In this document: positions 18,207 through 27,722 of the stretch, piece by piece
How positions within the stretch are numbered: the first letter of the stretch is position 1
Layout: each line of letters starts with the position of its first letter
Origin: Hyalangium ruber
GTDB taxonomy: Bacteria > Myxococcota > Myxococcia > Myxococcales > Myxococcaceae
DNA length: 64,000 nucleotides
Direction: 5' to 3'
Assembly (NCBI RefSeq): GCF_034259325.1
Contig: NZ_JAXIVS010000001.1
Location: forward strand, 124,001 to 188,000
Notes under the pieces: model-generated
What the model was told of the DNA's origin: nothing
Database searches by the model: none
The model's input: the letters and a program-made list of their open reading frames with translations, nothing else
Program-made: the position numbers and the translations under genes

Positions 18207-21200
18207 TCAGGAGCCCTCGCCCTGCGGCTTCGCCGGCGGGACGCGCTTGGGCTGCGCCTCCGAGGCGGGAGCGGTGGGGCTCGTGCGCGCCGCTTCCTCC
18301 GCGAACTCCGTGAAGGGATCCGGCTCGGGTTCCGCCGCCGGCGCCTCGGGAGTCTTCGGCGCGGCGGACTCCTCGGCTGGGAACATCTGATCCCACCCTG
18401 GCTCGCTCTTCGCCTCCTGCGGCGTGGCGATTACCTCGGGATCACCCTTTCCGAGCCCGTACCTCCCCGTGCTGCTGCGCTCGGGCAGTCCGACCCCGTA
18501 CTTGCCCGTGGTCACCAGCTCCGCGCTCTCCTGCTCGGCAGCGGGAGGAGGAGCCTCGGGCTTGCTTGGGGGAGCCTCGGGCGCCTTGGGCGGCGTGAGC
18601 CCGATGCCGTACTTGCCCGTGAGCGCTGGCTCCGTGGCGCCAAGCTCGTGCGTCTCCGGGGCCGCGGGCTCCGGAGCGAGGGTCCCGTACTTGGCCGTGG
18701 TGATCGGCACCGCTTGGGCCTGCGGGCTCGCGGGCGGGCTGGGCGGCGCGGGAGTCTCCTTCGGCGCCGCGGGCGCTCCAGGCTGCCACTGCGGCACGAA
18801 GTCCCACGCCGAGGCCAGCGCCACTTCGTCCCCTGGCGCGCCGTCGGTGTCCGCCACGTGGGGCGCCTCGGTCTCCAGCGCCAGGCCTCGGTCCTCGGAG
18901 GTGGAAGCAGCGGCGTGCCCAGCGTGCGCTTCGGCCATGCCCACGAACTCCCAGGTGGCCGCGAGCTGCATCGGCTCCTCGGGCGCGGGCGGCAGCTCGC
19001 CCAGATCCACGGGCACCCTCGGCTTGACCTCGGCCACCGGCTCTGGCGCCGGTGCTTCCTCCGCCGGCGTCGGCGCAGGCGCCCCTTGCAGCGTCCAGAC
19101 CCCCGACCGTGTGGTCTCCTCCTGGGGTGGCGCCTTTACGGGCTCGGGCTCGGACAACTCCTTGGCGGCGACCGCCTCGGGCTTGCGCTCGGGGGCTGGC
19201 GGGGCCAAGACCTTCACGGGCTCGGGCTCGGGCTCGGAGGCTTCCAGCGCGGGAGCTTCCTCGGGCTCCGGCTCGACCAGCTCCAGGGCTGCGGGCTTGG
19301 TGGGCTCTGGCTTGACCAGCTCCAGCGTGGGCGCCTTCTCTGGCTCCGGCTCCAGCAACTCCAGCGTGGGCGTCTTCTCGGACTCCGTCTCCAACAGCTC
19401 CAGCGTGGGCGCCTCTTCGGACACCGACGCGGCCGCGAGCTCGGATGGAGCAGCGGATGGCTCCTCCTCCTCGGGCTCCGCATCCAACTCCGGCTCGAGC
19501 TCGACGGGAACGGCGGCCTGTTCCTCTTCCGCGGGCTCTGCCTCCAGCTCCGCTACGGGCTCGGCGGGTGCGGCGGCTTCCTTCGCAGGCTCCGCCTCCA
19601 GCTCCGCCACGGGCTCGGCGGGTGCGGCGGCCTGTTCCTCTTCCGCGGGCTCCGCTTCCAACTCTGGCTCGAGCTCGACGGGGACGGAGGCCTGCTCCTC
19701 TTCCGCGGGCTGTGCCTCCAGCTCCGCCACGGGCTCGGCGGGAGCGGCGGCCTGCTCCTCTTCGAGGGCCTCCCCTTCCAGCTCGGGCTCGGGCTCCAAG
19801 ACATCGTCGACGTCGATGCCGTCGGTTTCCTCGGCGGGAACCAGCACCTCCTCCTGAGACCAGGAGGGCTTCGATCCCGCGAGTTCGGGCGCGGGCTTCG
19901 ACGGTACGGGAATGGGCGCCGCGGGCGCTTGGGGCTTCGCGGCCGCGACCTCACCCACCTGCGGTGGGACGCGCGCAACCACCTCGAGGGACGCGCCAGG
20001 AGGCAGGGGAACAGGCGCGGCGGCAGGAGGAGGCACCGGCACCCCGGGAGCGCTCGCTGCCACGGGGGGCATCGTCTTCGGCACCGACGGAGCAGCGGGC
20101 GGCACCGACGGAGGAGCGCTCAGGGCGGCAGGCGCGGCGACTCCCGGCGCCCCGGAAGGAACGCTCGGGACAGCCGCCGCCGCGATACCGGGCGGGGCGC
20201 TCATGGCGGCGGGCGCGGCGACTCCCGGCGAATCGGAGAGGGAAGGTACCGGCGGTCCGGGTCTCTGCGCCGACGAGCCCAGGGGGACCATGCCAGGCGG
20301 AATCGAGGGGACAGGCGGCCCTGCGACGGGAGGAGGCTGCCCGGGGATCGGCGCTTGCGTCGGACGAGGAGCCGCGACGGAAGGGGCAGGCCCCGGGATG
20401 GGAGGACGCGTCGCCCCAGGCACGGGCGCCGCATGGGCCTGCGCGGGACCTGCCGGGGGATGCGCCACGGGCGGCGCGGTCGGATGCGCCACGGGTGGCG
20501 CGGACGCCCCCGCAGGCGGAGCCCCCACGGCGGGCAGCGCGGCGTTGCTCTGGGGATCCCTGCGAGCAACGGGGCCGGCGGGAGGTGCTCCCGGCGGACG
20601 CCCTGGCACCGGAGCCGAGGCCGGAGCGGCGACGCCGGGTGACATCCCAGGCACCGGCGGTCGGGTCATCCCCGGGGGAACCGGAGGCATGGCCGCCGCG
20701 GGGGGCGGCATCGGCGCGGCGGGCATCCCCGAGGAAGTCTGGCGCGCGGGAGGAATCGGCGCGACGGGAGCCCCCGGCGCGACGGGAGGCGCTGGGATGG
20801 CCTGCATCCCGGCGGAGGTCTGGCGTGCGGGAGGCACGGGCGCTGCTGGTGCTCCAGCGACACCGGGCGGCGGCTGAACAGCCTGCATTCCCGCCGAGGT
20901 CTGGCGCGCGGGAGGTACAGGCGCGGCCCCAGGTGGCACCTGGGACGGAATGGGCACCTGGGTCAGGGGCCTCGCCGCCGCGACTCCTGGCGGCTGCGCA
21001 GGGCCCTGGGGTCGAGGCGCCATCCCAGGGGCCATCGCCTGAGAAGGATGCGGCGCTGCCTGGGCGGCCTGAGGTGCCCCAGCGGGAACACCCGCGGGAA
21101 TCGGCGGCCGAGTGGCCCCAGGCGGCATTTGAGGAACCGGGGCGCCACCCGGGTGCGCGGGGTGAGCCCCTGAAGGGCTCGGCGCGGGATGAGCGCCCGA

Positions 21201-22808
21201 GGGCATCTGCGCGGGGTGAGCCCCCGGAGGCATCGGTGCCGGGGGGGCACCCGGGGGCATCGGTGCCGGGTGAGCGCCCGAGGGCATCGCCGCTCCCGGT
21301 ACCCCCGGCATGGTCGGCCGTGTCTGCGGGGGAACCTGGGCGCCGGGCATGGGCTGGGGCGGGCGCGCGCCCTGGGGAACCGGCGGAACCGTGAGGTGCT
21401 GCCCGGGTCCGGGCGGAGGCGCCGCGGGCCGTGGGGCACCAGCGACAGGTTGCGGAGGCATCGCCGGCATGACTCCCGAAGGAGGCCGCTGCGGCGCCGC
21501 CCCCGCTGGAGCTTGCGGTCCCGTGGGCGGAAGCCCCGGCACGCCCGCCATCGTCGCGGGGCCAGGACGCGGTGCCTGAGCAGCCGGCGGCATGGCTCCC
21601 GGAACCGTGGTGCCCGCCACGGGCGTCCCGGCATGAGGCTGAGCCAGCACCGGAGGCCCTCCGGAGGGCACGCCCGGCAGCGTGGGAGAGGCCTGCGGGG
21701 TCAACTGCGGCGGAGGCGCCGCCGGCCGGCCCTGAGCGGCTTGAGCCGCCTGGGCCCGAGGATCGACAGGAGGCGCGGAGGGCGCAAGGACTGGCGCCGA
21801 GGGCCCAGGCACGCCCGGGGCCGCCGGATGTGGCGCGGCGGCCCCCTGCTGCGGGCTCCCGGCTCCAGGGACCGGAGCGGCAGTGGCCGGCTGCGGAGCA
21901 TTGGCCATGTTGGCCCAGGCGGACGGAGGCATGGTGGGCCGCGAACCCGCCGGCTGCGCTGGCTGCGCTGGCTGCGCCGGGGCAGGCGCGCTGCTGGCCT
22001 GAGGCATGGGAGGCGCGGCGCGAGGAGCAGGAGGCGCCACAGGAGCCTGCGCCTGATCATCCTCCTCCGCGCTCAGGTACTCGCCCAGCTCGAACCCACC
22101 GAACGCCTCGCGCCCCGGGCCACCGGACTCCTCCGCCGGCATCTCGAGGGGTGCATCCGCGGCCTCGGGCTGTCCATCCCCCGAGTCATCACTCAGGAAC
22201 TGCCCGGGCTGGAGCCCTCCGAACATGCCCTGCTTCTCGGGCGAGGCCGCGGGAGGAGGACGCGGCGCAGGCGCCCCACCCACTCCCGCGGGCTTGGTAA
22301 CGGGCGCTCCACCCGCGTCCCGTGCCCCTGCTCCCGAGCGGGTCGCCTCGGGGTCCAGCTTGATGTAGCGCTCGGGACGGGTGATGCCGTAGCGCTTCTC
22401 CAGGTACAGGTAGAGCCGCAGCTCCGGCACCACGCACGCCACGATTCGGAAGCCGGTGATGAACGACAGCTCATCCACCGCCGCCATGTCGGAGGGGCTG
22501 GCCATCGCCACCTTCAGGCGCTTGCCATCCAACGACAGCGGGAACACGAAGTGCTTCTCGGCCAGCGCCGTCGGGATCAGGGCCAGCGTCGCCGAGGTGA
22601 CCGACTCGAACTCCTGGATCGTCGCCTGGGGGGAGCGCGTCTGCTCCGCGAGCACCACGCCCAGCGTCTCGATGTCCAGGTACTCCAACTCGACCAGGTT
22701 GGTCCCCAACCGGCCGCCATAGATCATCTGGGCCTTGAGGCCCTCGTCGAGCTGACCTTGGTTGATGAGGCCCTTTCGGACCAGGATCGCGCCGAGCTTT
22801 TCCGCCAT
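18207..22808 (-). CDS. MshEN (GspE N-terminal)-domain protein with a very long low-complexity tail
   Basis: A 1533-residue protein. Residues 1 to about 150 form a GspE/PilB N-terminal (MshEN) domain: LGAILVRKGLINQGQLDEGL then LGTNLVELEYLDIETLGVVL, matching the paired motifs that bind c-di-GMP in this family. No ATPase domain follows. Instead there are about 1350 residues rich in Pro, Ala, Gly and Glu: two copies of FGGxxxGxxLS (about 198 and 236), PPARQTSAGMQA-type repeats (about 634-695), Glu-rich EPVAELEAEPAEEEQ-type repeats (about 1003-1123), and four (T/S)(A/G)(K/R)YG motifs near the C-terminus (about 1374-1450). This suggests a signal-sensing scaffold with many docking motifs. It lies downstream of the EpsZ-like gene, so a link to polysaccharide or pilus control is possible but unproven. 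Confidence 0.75.
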   Translation of the reverse strand: MAEKLGAILVRKGLINQGQLDEGLKAQMIYGGRLGTNLVELEYLDIETLGVVLAEQTRSPQATIQEFESVTSATLALIPTALAEKHFVFPLSLDGKRLKVAMASPSDMAAVDELSFITGFRIVACVVPELRLYLYLEKRYGITRPERYIKLDPEATRSGAGARDAGGAPVTKPAGVGGAPAPRPPPAASPEKQGMFGGLQPGQFLSDDSGDGQPEAADAPLEMPAEESGGPGREAFGGFELGEYLSAEEDDQAQAPVAPPAPRAAPPMPQASSAPAPAQPAQPAQPAGSRPTMPPSAWANMANAPQPATAAPVPGAGSPQQGAAAPHPAAPGVPGPSAPVLAPSAPPVDPRAQAAQAAQGRPAAPPPQLTPQASPTLPGVPSGGPPVLAQPHAGTPVAGTTVPGAMPPAAQAPRPGPATMAGVPGLPPTGPQAPAGAAPQRPPSGVMPAMPPQPVAGAPRPAAPPPGPGQHLTVPPVPQGARPPQPMPGAQVPPQTRPTMPGVPGAAMPSGAHPAPMPPGAPPAPMPPGAHPAQMPSGAHPAPSPSGAHPAHPGGAPVPQMPPGATRPPIPAGVPAGAPQAAQAAPHPSQAMAPGMAPRPQGPAQPPGVAAARPLTQVPIPSQVPPGAAPVPPARQTSAGMQAVQPPPGVAGAPAAPVPPARQTSAGMQAIPAPPVAPGAPVAPIPPARQTSSGMPAAPMPPPAAAMPPVPPGMTRPPVPGMSPGVAAPASAPVPGRPPGAPPAGPVARRDPQSNAALPAVGAPPAGASAPPVAHPTAPPVAHPPAGPAQAHAAPVPGATRPPIPGPAPSVAAPRPTQAPIPGQPPPVAGPPVPSIPPGMVPLGSSAQRPGPPVPSLSDSPGVAAPAAMSAPPGIAAAAVPSVPSGAPGVAAPAALSAPPSVPPAAPSVPKTMPPVAASAPGVPVPPPAAAPVPLPPGASLEVVARVPPQVGEVAAAKPQAPAAPIPVPSKPAPELAGSKPSWSQEEVLVPAEETDGIDVDDVLEPEPELEGEALEEEQAAAPAEPVAELEAQPAEEEQASVPVELEPELEAEPAEEEQAAAPAEPVAELEAEPAKEAAAPAEPVAELEAEPAEEEQAAVPVELEPELDAEPEEEEPSAAPSELAAASVSEEAPTLELLETESEKTPTLELLEPEPEKAPTLELVKPEPTKPAALELVEPEPEEAPALEASEPEPEPVKVLAPPAPERKPEAVAAKELSEPEPVKAPPQEETTRSGVWTLQGAPAPTPAEEAPAPEPVAEVKPRVPVDLGELPPAPEEPMQLAATWEFVGMAEAHAGHAAASTSEDRGLALETEAPHVADTDGAPGDEVALASAWDFVPQWQPGAPAAPKETPAPPSPPASPQAQAVPITTAKYGTLAPEPAAPETHELGATEPALTGKYGIGLTPPKAPEAPPSKPEAPPPAAEQESAELVTTGKYGVGLPERSSTGRYGLGKGDPEVIATPQEAKSEPGWDQMFPAEESAAPKTPEAPAAEPEPDPFTEFAEEAARTSPTAPASEAQPKRVPPAKPQGEGS

Positions 22809-22953
22809 GAGGCCGTCGATTCTAGACGGCTTCCATGACGTTGCGCGGCTACTCGTTCGTGTTCCAGCAATCTCCAGCCAGACCCGAATCTTTCAGGCCC
22901 GATGGCACTTCACGGCCTGTCGGGGCTGGCGGCGCTGGCCGTACGCGGGAACG

Positions 22954-24348
22954 TCAGTAGGCGTTCTTCGAGAGGAAGCCGCCGAGCGCGGTGCGCACGA
23001 GGATCTTCAGGTCCATCAGGAGCGACCAGTTCTCGATGTAGTACAGGTCGTATTCGATGCGCTTCTGGATGGAAGTCTGGCCGCGCAGGCCGTTGATCTG
23101 CGCCCACCCGGTGATGCCCGCCTTGACCTTGTGGCGCAGGTGGTAGCGGGGGATCTGCCGCTTGAACTCCTCGATGAAGACGGGGCGCTCGGGGCGCGGG
23201 CCCACCAGGCTCATGTCGCCCACCAGCACGTTGAAGAACTGGGGCAGCTCATCGACGGAGTACTTGCGCAGGAAGGTGCCGATGGGCGTGCGGCGCGTGT
23301 CTCCCGCGCTGGCCATCTGCGCGCCCGCCACCTCGGCGTCCGTGCGCATGGTGCGGAACTTGAGGATGTGGAAGGTCTCCCCGTCCATCCCCATGCGCTC
23401 CTGGTTGTAGAGGATGGGGCCTCGGCTGGTGAGCTTCACCATCAGCGCCGTCACCAGCATGATGGGCGCCGTCAGCGCGATGGCCACCAGCGAGAAGACG
23501 ATGTCGAAGGCGCGCTTGGCCACCCGGCTCCACCCATCCATCGGGTCGCCCTGGAGGCTGATGATGGGCAGGCCGCCGAACTCCTCCAGGCCGCCATAGA
23601 GGGTGATGTACTGGTAGAGGTCCGGCACCACCTTCACGTCCACGGTGCGCAGGGCCAGCTGCTCCATGAGCTGCTTGACCACCGGCTGCTGCTCGAGCGG
23701 CAGGGCGATGACGACCTGATCGACGGGCTGCTCGTCCAGCACCCGCTCGACGTCCTTCACCTCGCCCACCACGGGAGCGCCTCGCACGCGCCGCCCTACC
23801 CGCTCCGGATCCAGCGCCAGCACGCCCACCACGCGGAAGCCCAGCTCGCGGTGGTCGCGCACGGTCTCAATGACGCGCCGGCCGAGCTCGCCCTCGCCGA
23901 TGACGAGGATGGTCTTCAGGTTGAAGCCGCGACGACGCACCTCGGCCAGGGCGAGCCGGAGTACCAAGCGCGTCACCGACACGAGCACCAGCGCGTAGCC
24001 GAGGAAGAGCGCCAGGGTGAGGCGCGAGTAGCGCTCGCGGGTGAAGTAGGTGAGCGCCACCAGGATGAGCGTCGCGGTGATGGAGGCCTTGAAGACCGCG
24101 AACAGCTCTCCAATGTGCGTACGCGAGCGGTTGGTGGTGTAGAGGTTCGACTGGTGGAAGGTGAAGGGGAAGATGAACAGCGACATCCCCAGGGAGACGA
24201 GCGTCTCGTCCAGCGGCGGGATGCCATCGGTGACGGGGATGACGCCGATGAAGCGCGTGGCGTAGGCGAGACCGAACGCCACGGCGAGCATGAGCAGGTC
24301 GGTGGCGACCTTGATGGACGTGTAGAAACGCTGGAGACGACTGAACAC
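22954..24348 (-). CDS. polyprenyl-phosphate sugar-1-phosphate transferase (EpsZ/WbaP-like), starts polysaccharide repeat units
   Basis: A 464-residue membrane enzyme that would load the first sugar phosphate onto undecaprenyl phosphate. About four N-terminal membrane segments are followed by a nucleotide-binding-like domain (TILVIGEGELGRRVIETV). A further membrane segment leads into the catalytic bacterial sugar transferase domain: KRAFDIVFS, GPILYNQERMGMDG, FHILKFRTMRTDA, DELPQFFNVLVGDMSLVGPRPE. The GTG at 24348 is preferred over the ATG 48 bp upstream because AGGAG sits seven bases before it. It is the EPS/O-antigen type (EpsZ in Myxococcus); the sugar used cannot be read from sequence. Glycosyltransferases lie just upstream. 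Confidence 0.92.
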   Translation of the reverse strand: MFSRLQRFYTSIKVATDLLMLAVAFGLAYATRFIGVIPVTDGIPPLDETLVSLGMSLFIFPFTFHQSNLYTTNRSRTHIGELFAVFKASITATLILVALTYFTRERYSRLTLALFLGYALVLVSVTRLVLRLALAEVRRRGFNLKTILVIGEGELGRRVIETVRDHRELGFRVVGVLALDPERVGRRVRGAPVVGEVKDVERVLDEQPVDQVVIALPLEQQPVVKQLMEQLALRTVDVKVVPDLYQYITLYGGLEEFGGLPIISLQGDPMDGWSRVAKRAFDIVFSLVAIALTAPIMLVTALMVKLTSRGPILYNQERMGMDGETFHILKFRTMRTDAEVAGAQMASAGDTRRTPIGTFLRKYSVDELPQFFNVLVGDMSLVGPRPERPVFIEEFKRQIPRYHLRHKVKAGITGWAQINGLRGQTSIQKRIEYDLYYIENWSLLMDLKILVRTALGGFLSKNAY

Positions 24349-24567
24349 GCCAGGACTCCTGTGTGGCCCGCCGAACGATCGGCCCCGTCGCTGCAATTCC
24401 CACGCCCCCCTTCACTCGCGGACGGGCCGCGAACTCCGGAAGGCGCGGGGGCGTCCTAGCACGGAAAGACCCGTGAAACCAAGGGGTTGCCCCGCGCACC
24501 GCTGGACACATGGACGCCCGTGCGGCGCGGCACTGTGCGGAAAGCGGAGGCCCCTCTGGCGCGGCTG

Positions 24568-25701
24568 TCAGGGCTGCCCGGCGCGGGAGGAGGCAGGCGA
24601 ACCGAGGAGCGCCTCCACTTCGGCCATGATCCCTTGTTGGAACGCGGCCTTGCTGAAGCGCCGGGCCTGGGCGCGGGCCTCGTCGGGACGGTAGTGGGCC
24701 TCCCACGCATCGAATTGGCGCACCGCGGCGGCGAGCGCGCTGGGGGTCTGCTCGGAGAAGAAGAGGCCAGTGCGCGAGGTGACGGTCTCCAGCACCCCAC
24801 CCTTGGCGTAGGCAATCACGGGCCTACCTGTCGCCTGGGACTCCAGGGGAGTGATGCCGAAGTCCTCCTCGCCGGTGAAGAGCAGCGCGCGCGCGTTGCG
24901 GTAGAGCCCGGGCAGCTCGGCGTCCGGCACGTTGCCCAGGAAGCGGATGTGGGGTGGCAGCGGGCCGGAGGTGAGCCGCGAGGCCTCCTGTCCGGTGCCG
25001 ACGACCCACAGGGGCGTGTCCAGGGTGCGGAAGGCCTCCAGGGCGATGTCGAGCCGCTTGTAGGGAGCAAAGGCGCCGAGCCAGAGGAAGTAGCCGCCCT
25101 GCCCTGTCCCCTCGGTGGGCTCGGCGCAGAAGCGCTCCAGGTCCACGGGTGGGTGGACGACGCCGGCCTCGCGTCCCCAGAAGCGCTGGATCTTCCCGGC
25201 GATGTTGCGGCTGTTGGCGATGAAGCGGTCCACGCCAGCGGAGCTCTCCCGGTCCCAGCGCTGGAGCCAGGGCCGCACGGCGAGCGCGGCCGTGCGCACG
25301 GGCCGCGAGGTGCGCCCCGGCCCGAAGTAGTCATCGAAGAGATCCCACATGTACCGCATGGGCGCGTGGACGTAGCCCAGGTGCCTGGCGCCCGGTGGCT
25401 TGCGGATGCCCTTGGCCACACAGTGGCTGGAGGAGAGCACCAAGTCGTAGCCCTGGAGGTGGAAGGACTCGATGGCGCGCGGGAAGAGCGGCAGGAAGTG
25501 TCGGTAGCGGGAGTGGATGCCCGGGATCCGCTGGAGAAACGAGGTGTAGATGCGCCGGTCCTCGATGACGGGCGGCATCGTCCCGGGCTGGTGGATGAGG
25601 GTGTAGATGTCCGCCTCGGGGAACAGCTCGCACAGCGCTTCGAGGACGCGCTCACCGCCGCGCAGGGTGACGAGCCAGTCATGGACGAGGGCGACCTTCA
25701 C
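24568..25701 (-). CDS. glycosyltransferase, GT4 family
   Basis: A 377-residue GT-B glycosyltransferase. The N-terminal acceptor domain starts VKVALVHDWLVTLRGGERVLEAL, a form common in WbaZ/mannosyltransferase-like GT4 enzymes. The C-terminal nucleotide-sugar domain has YFLWLGAFAPYKRLDIALEA and FTGEEDFGITPLESQATGRPV, containing the E-x7-E motif. It would add a sugar to the lipid-linked intermediate begun by the neighbouring phosphotransferase. The GTG at 25701 is chosen because AGAAGG lies seven bases upstream; an in-frame GTG at 25719 is less well placed. It is divergent from another glycosyltransferase gene across about 97 bp. Confidence 0.9.
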   Translation of the reverse strand: MKVALVHDWLVTLRGGERVLEALCELFPEADIYTLIHQPGTMPPVIEDRRIYTSFLQRIPGIHSRYRHFLPLFPRAIESFHLQGYDLVLSSSHCVAKGIRKPPGARHLGYVHAPMRYMWDLFDDYFGPGRTSRPVRTAALAVRPWLQRWDRESSAGVDRFIANSRNIAGKIQRFWGREAGVVHPPVDLERFCAEPTEGTGQGGYFLWLGAFAPYKRLDIALEAFRTLDTPLWVVGTGQEASRLTSGPLPPHIRFLGNVPDAELPGLYRNARALLFTGEEDFGITPLESQATGRPVIAYAKGGVLETVTSRTGLFFSEQTPSALAAAVRQFDAWEAHYRPDEARAQARRFSKAAFQQGIMAEVEALLGSPASSRAGQP

Positions 25702-25798
25702 GGGGCGACCTTCTAGCACTCGGACGGGCGAGCGCCACCGGCCGTGGCCGCGGATTCGAGGGTCCCCACCCAGGCGCCGTGTGTGCTACTTCGGAGGC

Positions 25799-26893
25799 GT
25801 GGCGAGCATCCTCATCGACTTGCGCATGGTCCGAGGCCGACTGCACGGCATCGCGCGCTATGCCCTGGAGCTGGCGCGGCGGCTGCCCGCGCTCGCGCCG
25901 GATCTGCGCTTCATGGGGCTCACGGCGCCCGAAGGGCTCCCCTCGGATCTGGGAGCGCTGACCCCGTCGATTCCCCTGCACCGCGCCCGCGCGGGCTTCC
26001 TGGCGCCCCTGCTGGAGCAGCCCACGCTGCTGGCGGATCTGCTGCGGCTCTCGCCGGACCTCTTCCACGCCACCTCGTTCTCGCTGCCGGGGCTGTGGAA
26101 CGGCCGGCTGGTGGCCACGCTGCATGACGCCAACCACCTGGCGCTGCCGGAGAACTACAGCCCGGTCCACACGCTCTACTACCGGCTCATCGTCGGCCCG
26201 CGCTCGAAGCGGGCCTCGGCGCTGCTCACGGTGTCCGAGTTCTCGCGCGAGGAGCTGGCCCGGCACCTGAACCTGACGCCCTACCGCTTCCAGGTCATCA
26301 CTCCCGGCGTGGACGAGCGCTACCAGCCCGCTCCGCCTTCCGAGCTCCGGGCCTTCCTCCAGCGGCACCAACTGCCGGCGCGCTACCTCGCCACGGTGGG
26401 CAACACGAAGGCGCACAAGAACCTCGCGCTGCTCGCGAAGCTCGCGCCGGAGCTGCCCGTCCCCATCGTCCTGTTGGCGGGCAAGGGCGCGGCCAAGGAG
26501 CTGGGCTTTCCCGCCTCCACGCTGGAGCTGACGGAGTTGCCGGAAGCGGAGATGCCCCTCTTCTATGGTGCGGCGGCGGCGCTGCTGTTGCCCTCCCGTT
26601 ACGAAGGCTTCGGCCTGCCGGTGCTGGAGGCCATGGCGGCGGGCTGCCCGGTGCTTTCCTCGAATGTCTCGGCGCTGCCGGAGGTCACGGGCGAGGCGGC
26701 CCTGCTGCTGCCGCCGGAAGACCTCGACGCCTGGAGAGAGGCGACGCTGCGCCTGCTCCGGGACGAGAAGCTGCGACAGTCCCTGGTGGAGAAGGGCCGG
26801 GAGCGAGCCGCTCGCTACACCTGGGACGACTGCGCGCGGAAGACCCTGGCGGTGTACCGCCGGGTGCTGGACAGAGCCCCTGCCGCGAGGTGA
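25799..26893 (+). CDS. glycosyltransferase, GT4 family
   Basis: A protein of about 364 residues beginning VASILIDLRMVRGRLHGIARYALEL. The C-terminal donor-binding domain has ATVGNTKAHKNLALLAKLAPEL and PSRYEGFGLPVLEAMAAGCPV (E-x7-E motif). It is a GT-B mannosyl/glucosyltransferase-type enzyme, probably elongating the same polysaccharide as the divergent neighbour. The start is uncertain. GTG at 25799 matches the usual N-terminus, but GGAGG lies only one base before it. An in-frame GTG at 25781 would add six residues. Confidence 0.88.
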   Translation: MASILIDLRMVRGRLHGIARYALELARRLPALAPDLRFMGLTAPEGLPSDLGALTPSIPLHRARAGFLAPLLEQPTLLADLLRLSPDLFHATSFSLPGLWNGRLVATLHDANHLALPENYSPVHTLYYRLIVGPRSKRASALLTVSEFSREELARHLNLTPYRFQVITPGVDERYQPAPPSELRAFLQRHQLPARYLATVGNTKAHKNLALLAKLAPELPVPIVLLAGKGAAKELGFPASTLELTELPEAEMPLFYGAAAALLLPSRYEGFGLPVLEAMAAGCPVLSSNVSALPEVTGEAALLLPPEDLDAWREATLRLLRDEKLRQSLVEKGRERAARYTWDDCARKTLAVYRRVLDRAPAAR

Positions 26894-26976
26894 CGGACTC
26901 CCACCCCCCGCCAGGGGTACACACATGCGATGGGCGCCCCGGCGTGTCAGCGCCCCAGGTATTCTCCGGGGCAGCC

Positions 26977-27690
26977 ATGTCATCGACACGTGATCAGGAA
27001 CTCGAGGCCTCCATCGCCGAACTCATGGCCACCCGCGCCAACGCGCCGCCCGACATGCAGCGGCTCGTGGATCAGCAGATCGAGTCGGTGGAGGGCGCGC
27101 GGCGCATGCAGCGCATGGTCGAGGAGGCCAACGAGAAGAACCGCCTCATCCGCCCCAAGCTGACCGAGGAGATGCGGGCCTTCTTCACGCCGGCGCCTCG
27201 CGCGCGACTGCCCACGTGGATCTCCGACACGCAGACCCGAGCGATGGTGCTGGAGGAGCTGATGCAGTGCCCTGCGGGAGCGAAGGTGTTCCCGGACAAG
27301 GACTCGCTGGAGTGCCGCATCCCTACCCCCAAGGGAGGCATTCCGGAGCGGCACGGGCTGACGCTGTGGTTCTACAAGTCCACGGGTCGGCTGAAGGGCC
27401 AGCGCTACTACGAGCACGGGCTGCTGCGCTGGGCCATCACGTACCACCACACCGGGGGGCGCGAGTCCGAGGGTCAGTACGACAACGTGAAGCCCAAGGT
27501 GGACCGGGAGAACGGCCTCCACACCTACTACGCCCCCAACGGCACCATCGTGCGGCAGGCCGAGTACCAGTCCGGACTGCTCCAGGGCTGGAGCAAGCAG
27601 TGGGAGGACGACGGCTACCCGGCCAGCGCGACGCGCTACGAGAACGGCAAGTCCGTCGAGATGATCGGCCCCACGGGAAAGAGCATCTGA
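26977..27690 (+). CDS. YwqK / MORN-variant repeat protein
   Basis: A 237-residue soluble protein with no signal peptide. The first 100 residues are helical and charged (DQELEASIAELMATRANAPPDMQRLVDQQ). The second half has three or four short repeats with aromatic-glycine pattern: LTLWFYKSTGRLKGQRYYEHGLL, ITYHHTGGRESEGQYDN, HTYYAPNGTIVRQAEYQSGLLQG, KQWEDDGYPASATRYENGK. These resemble the YwqK-type (MORN-variant) repeats often labelled antitoxin-like, though this label is loose and no toxin gene is adjacent. It follows the glycosyltransferase on the same strand after about 84 bp and converges on the O-antigen ligase gene with a shared hairpin at the ends. Confidence 0.65.
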   Translation: MSSTRDQELEASIAELMATRANAPPDMQRLVDQQIESVEGARRMQRMVEEANEKNRLIRPKLTEEMRAFFTPAPRARLPTWISDTQTRAMVLEELMQCPAGAKVFPDKDSLECRIPTPKGGIPERHGLTLWFYKSTGRLKGQRYYEHGLLRWAITYHHTGGRESEGQYDNVKPKVDRENGLHTYYAPNGTIVRQAEYQSGLLQGWSKQWEDDGYPASATRYENGKSVEMIGPTGKSI

Positions 27691-27700
27691 GCCTCCCGCG

Positions 27701-27722
27701 CGCGCCAGGGGTTACTGGCGCG
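27701..27722. terminator. shared hairpin at convergent gene ends
   Basis: CGCGCCAG (27701-27708) and CTGGCGCG (27715-27722) pair across a six-base loop. The TAA stop of the minus-strand O-antigen ligase gene lies partly in that loop (27712-27714), and the plus-strand YwqK-like stop is 10 bp away. There is no T-tract. It probably marks the ends of both transcripts. Confidence 0.5.

Noticed and set aside
22812-22830. GCCGTC / GACGGC dyad just upstream of the MshEN protein start
   Set aside because: A six-base GC pair with a seven-base loop is too weak to separate from chance without comparison to relatives.
22762-24459. Plus-strand open frame over the EpsZ-like gene
   Set aside because: It is antisense to a clearly recognised sugar transferase and shows the His/Gln/Arg-rich pattern of a shadow frame.
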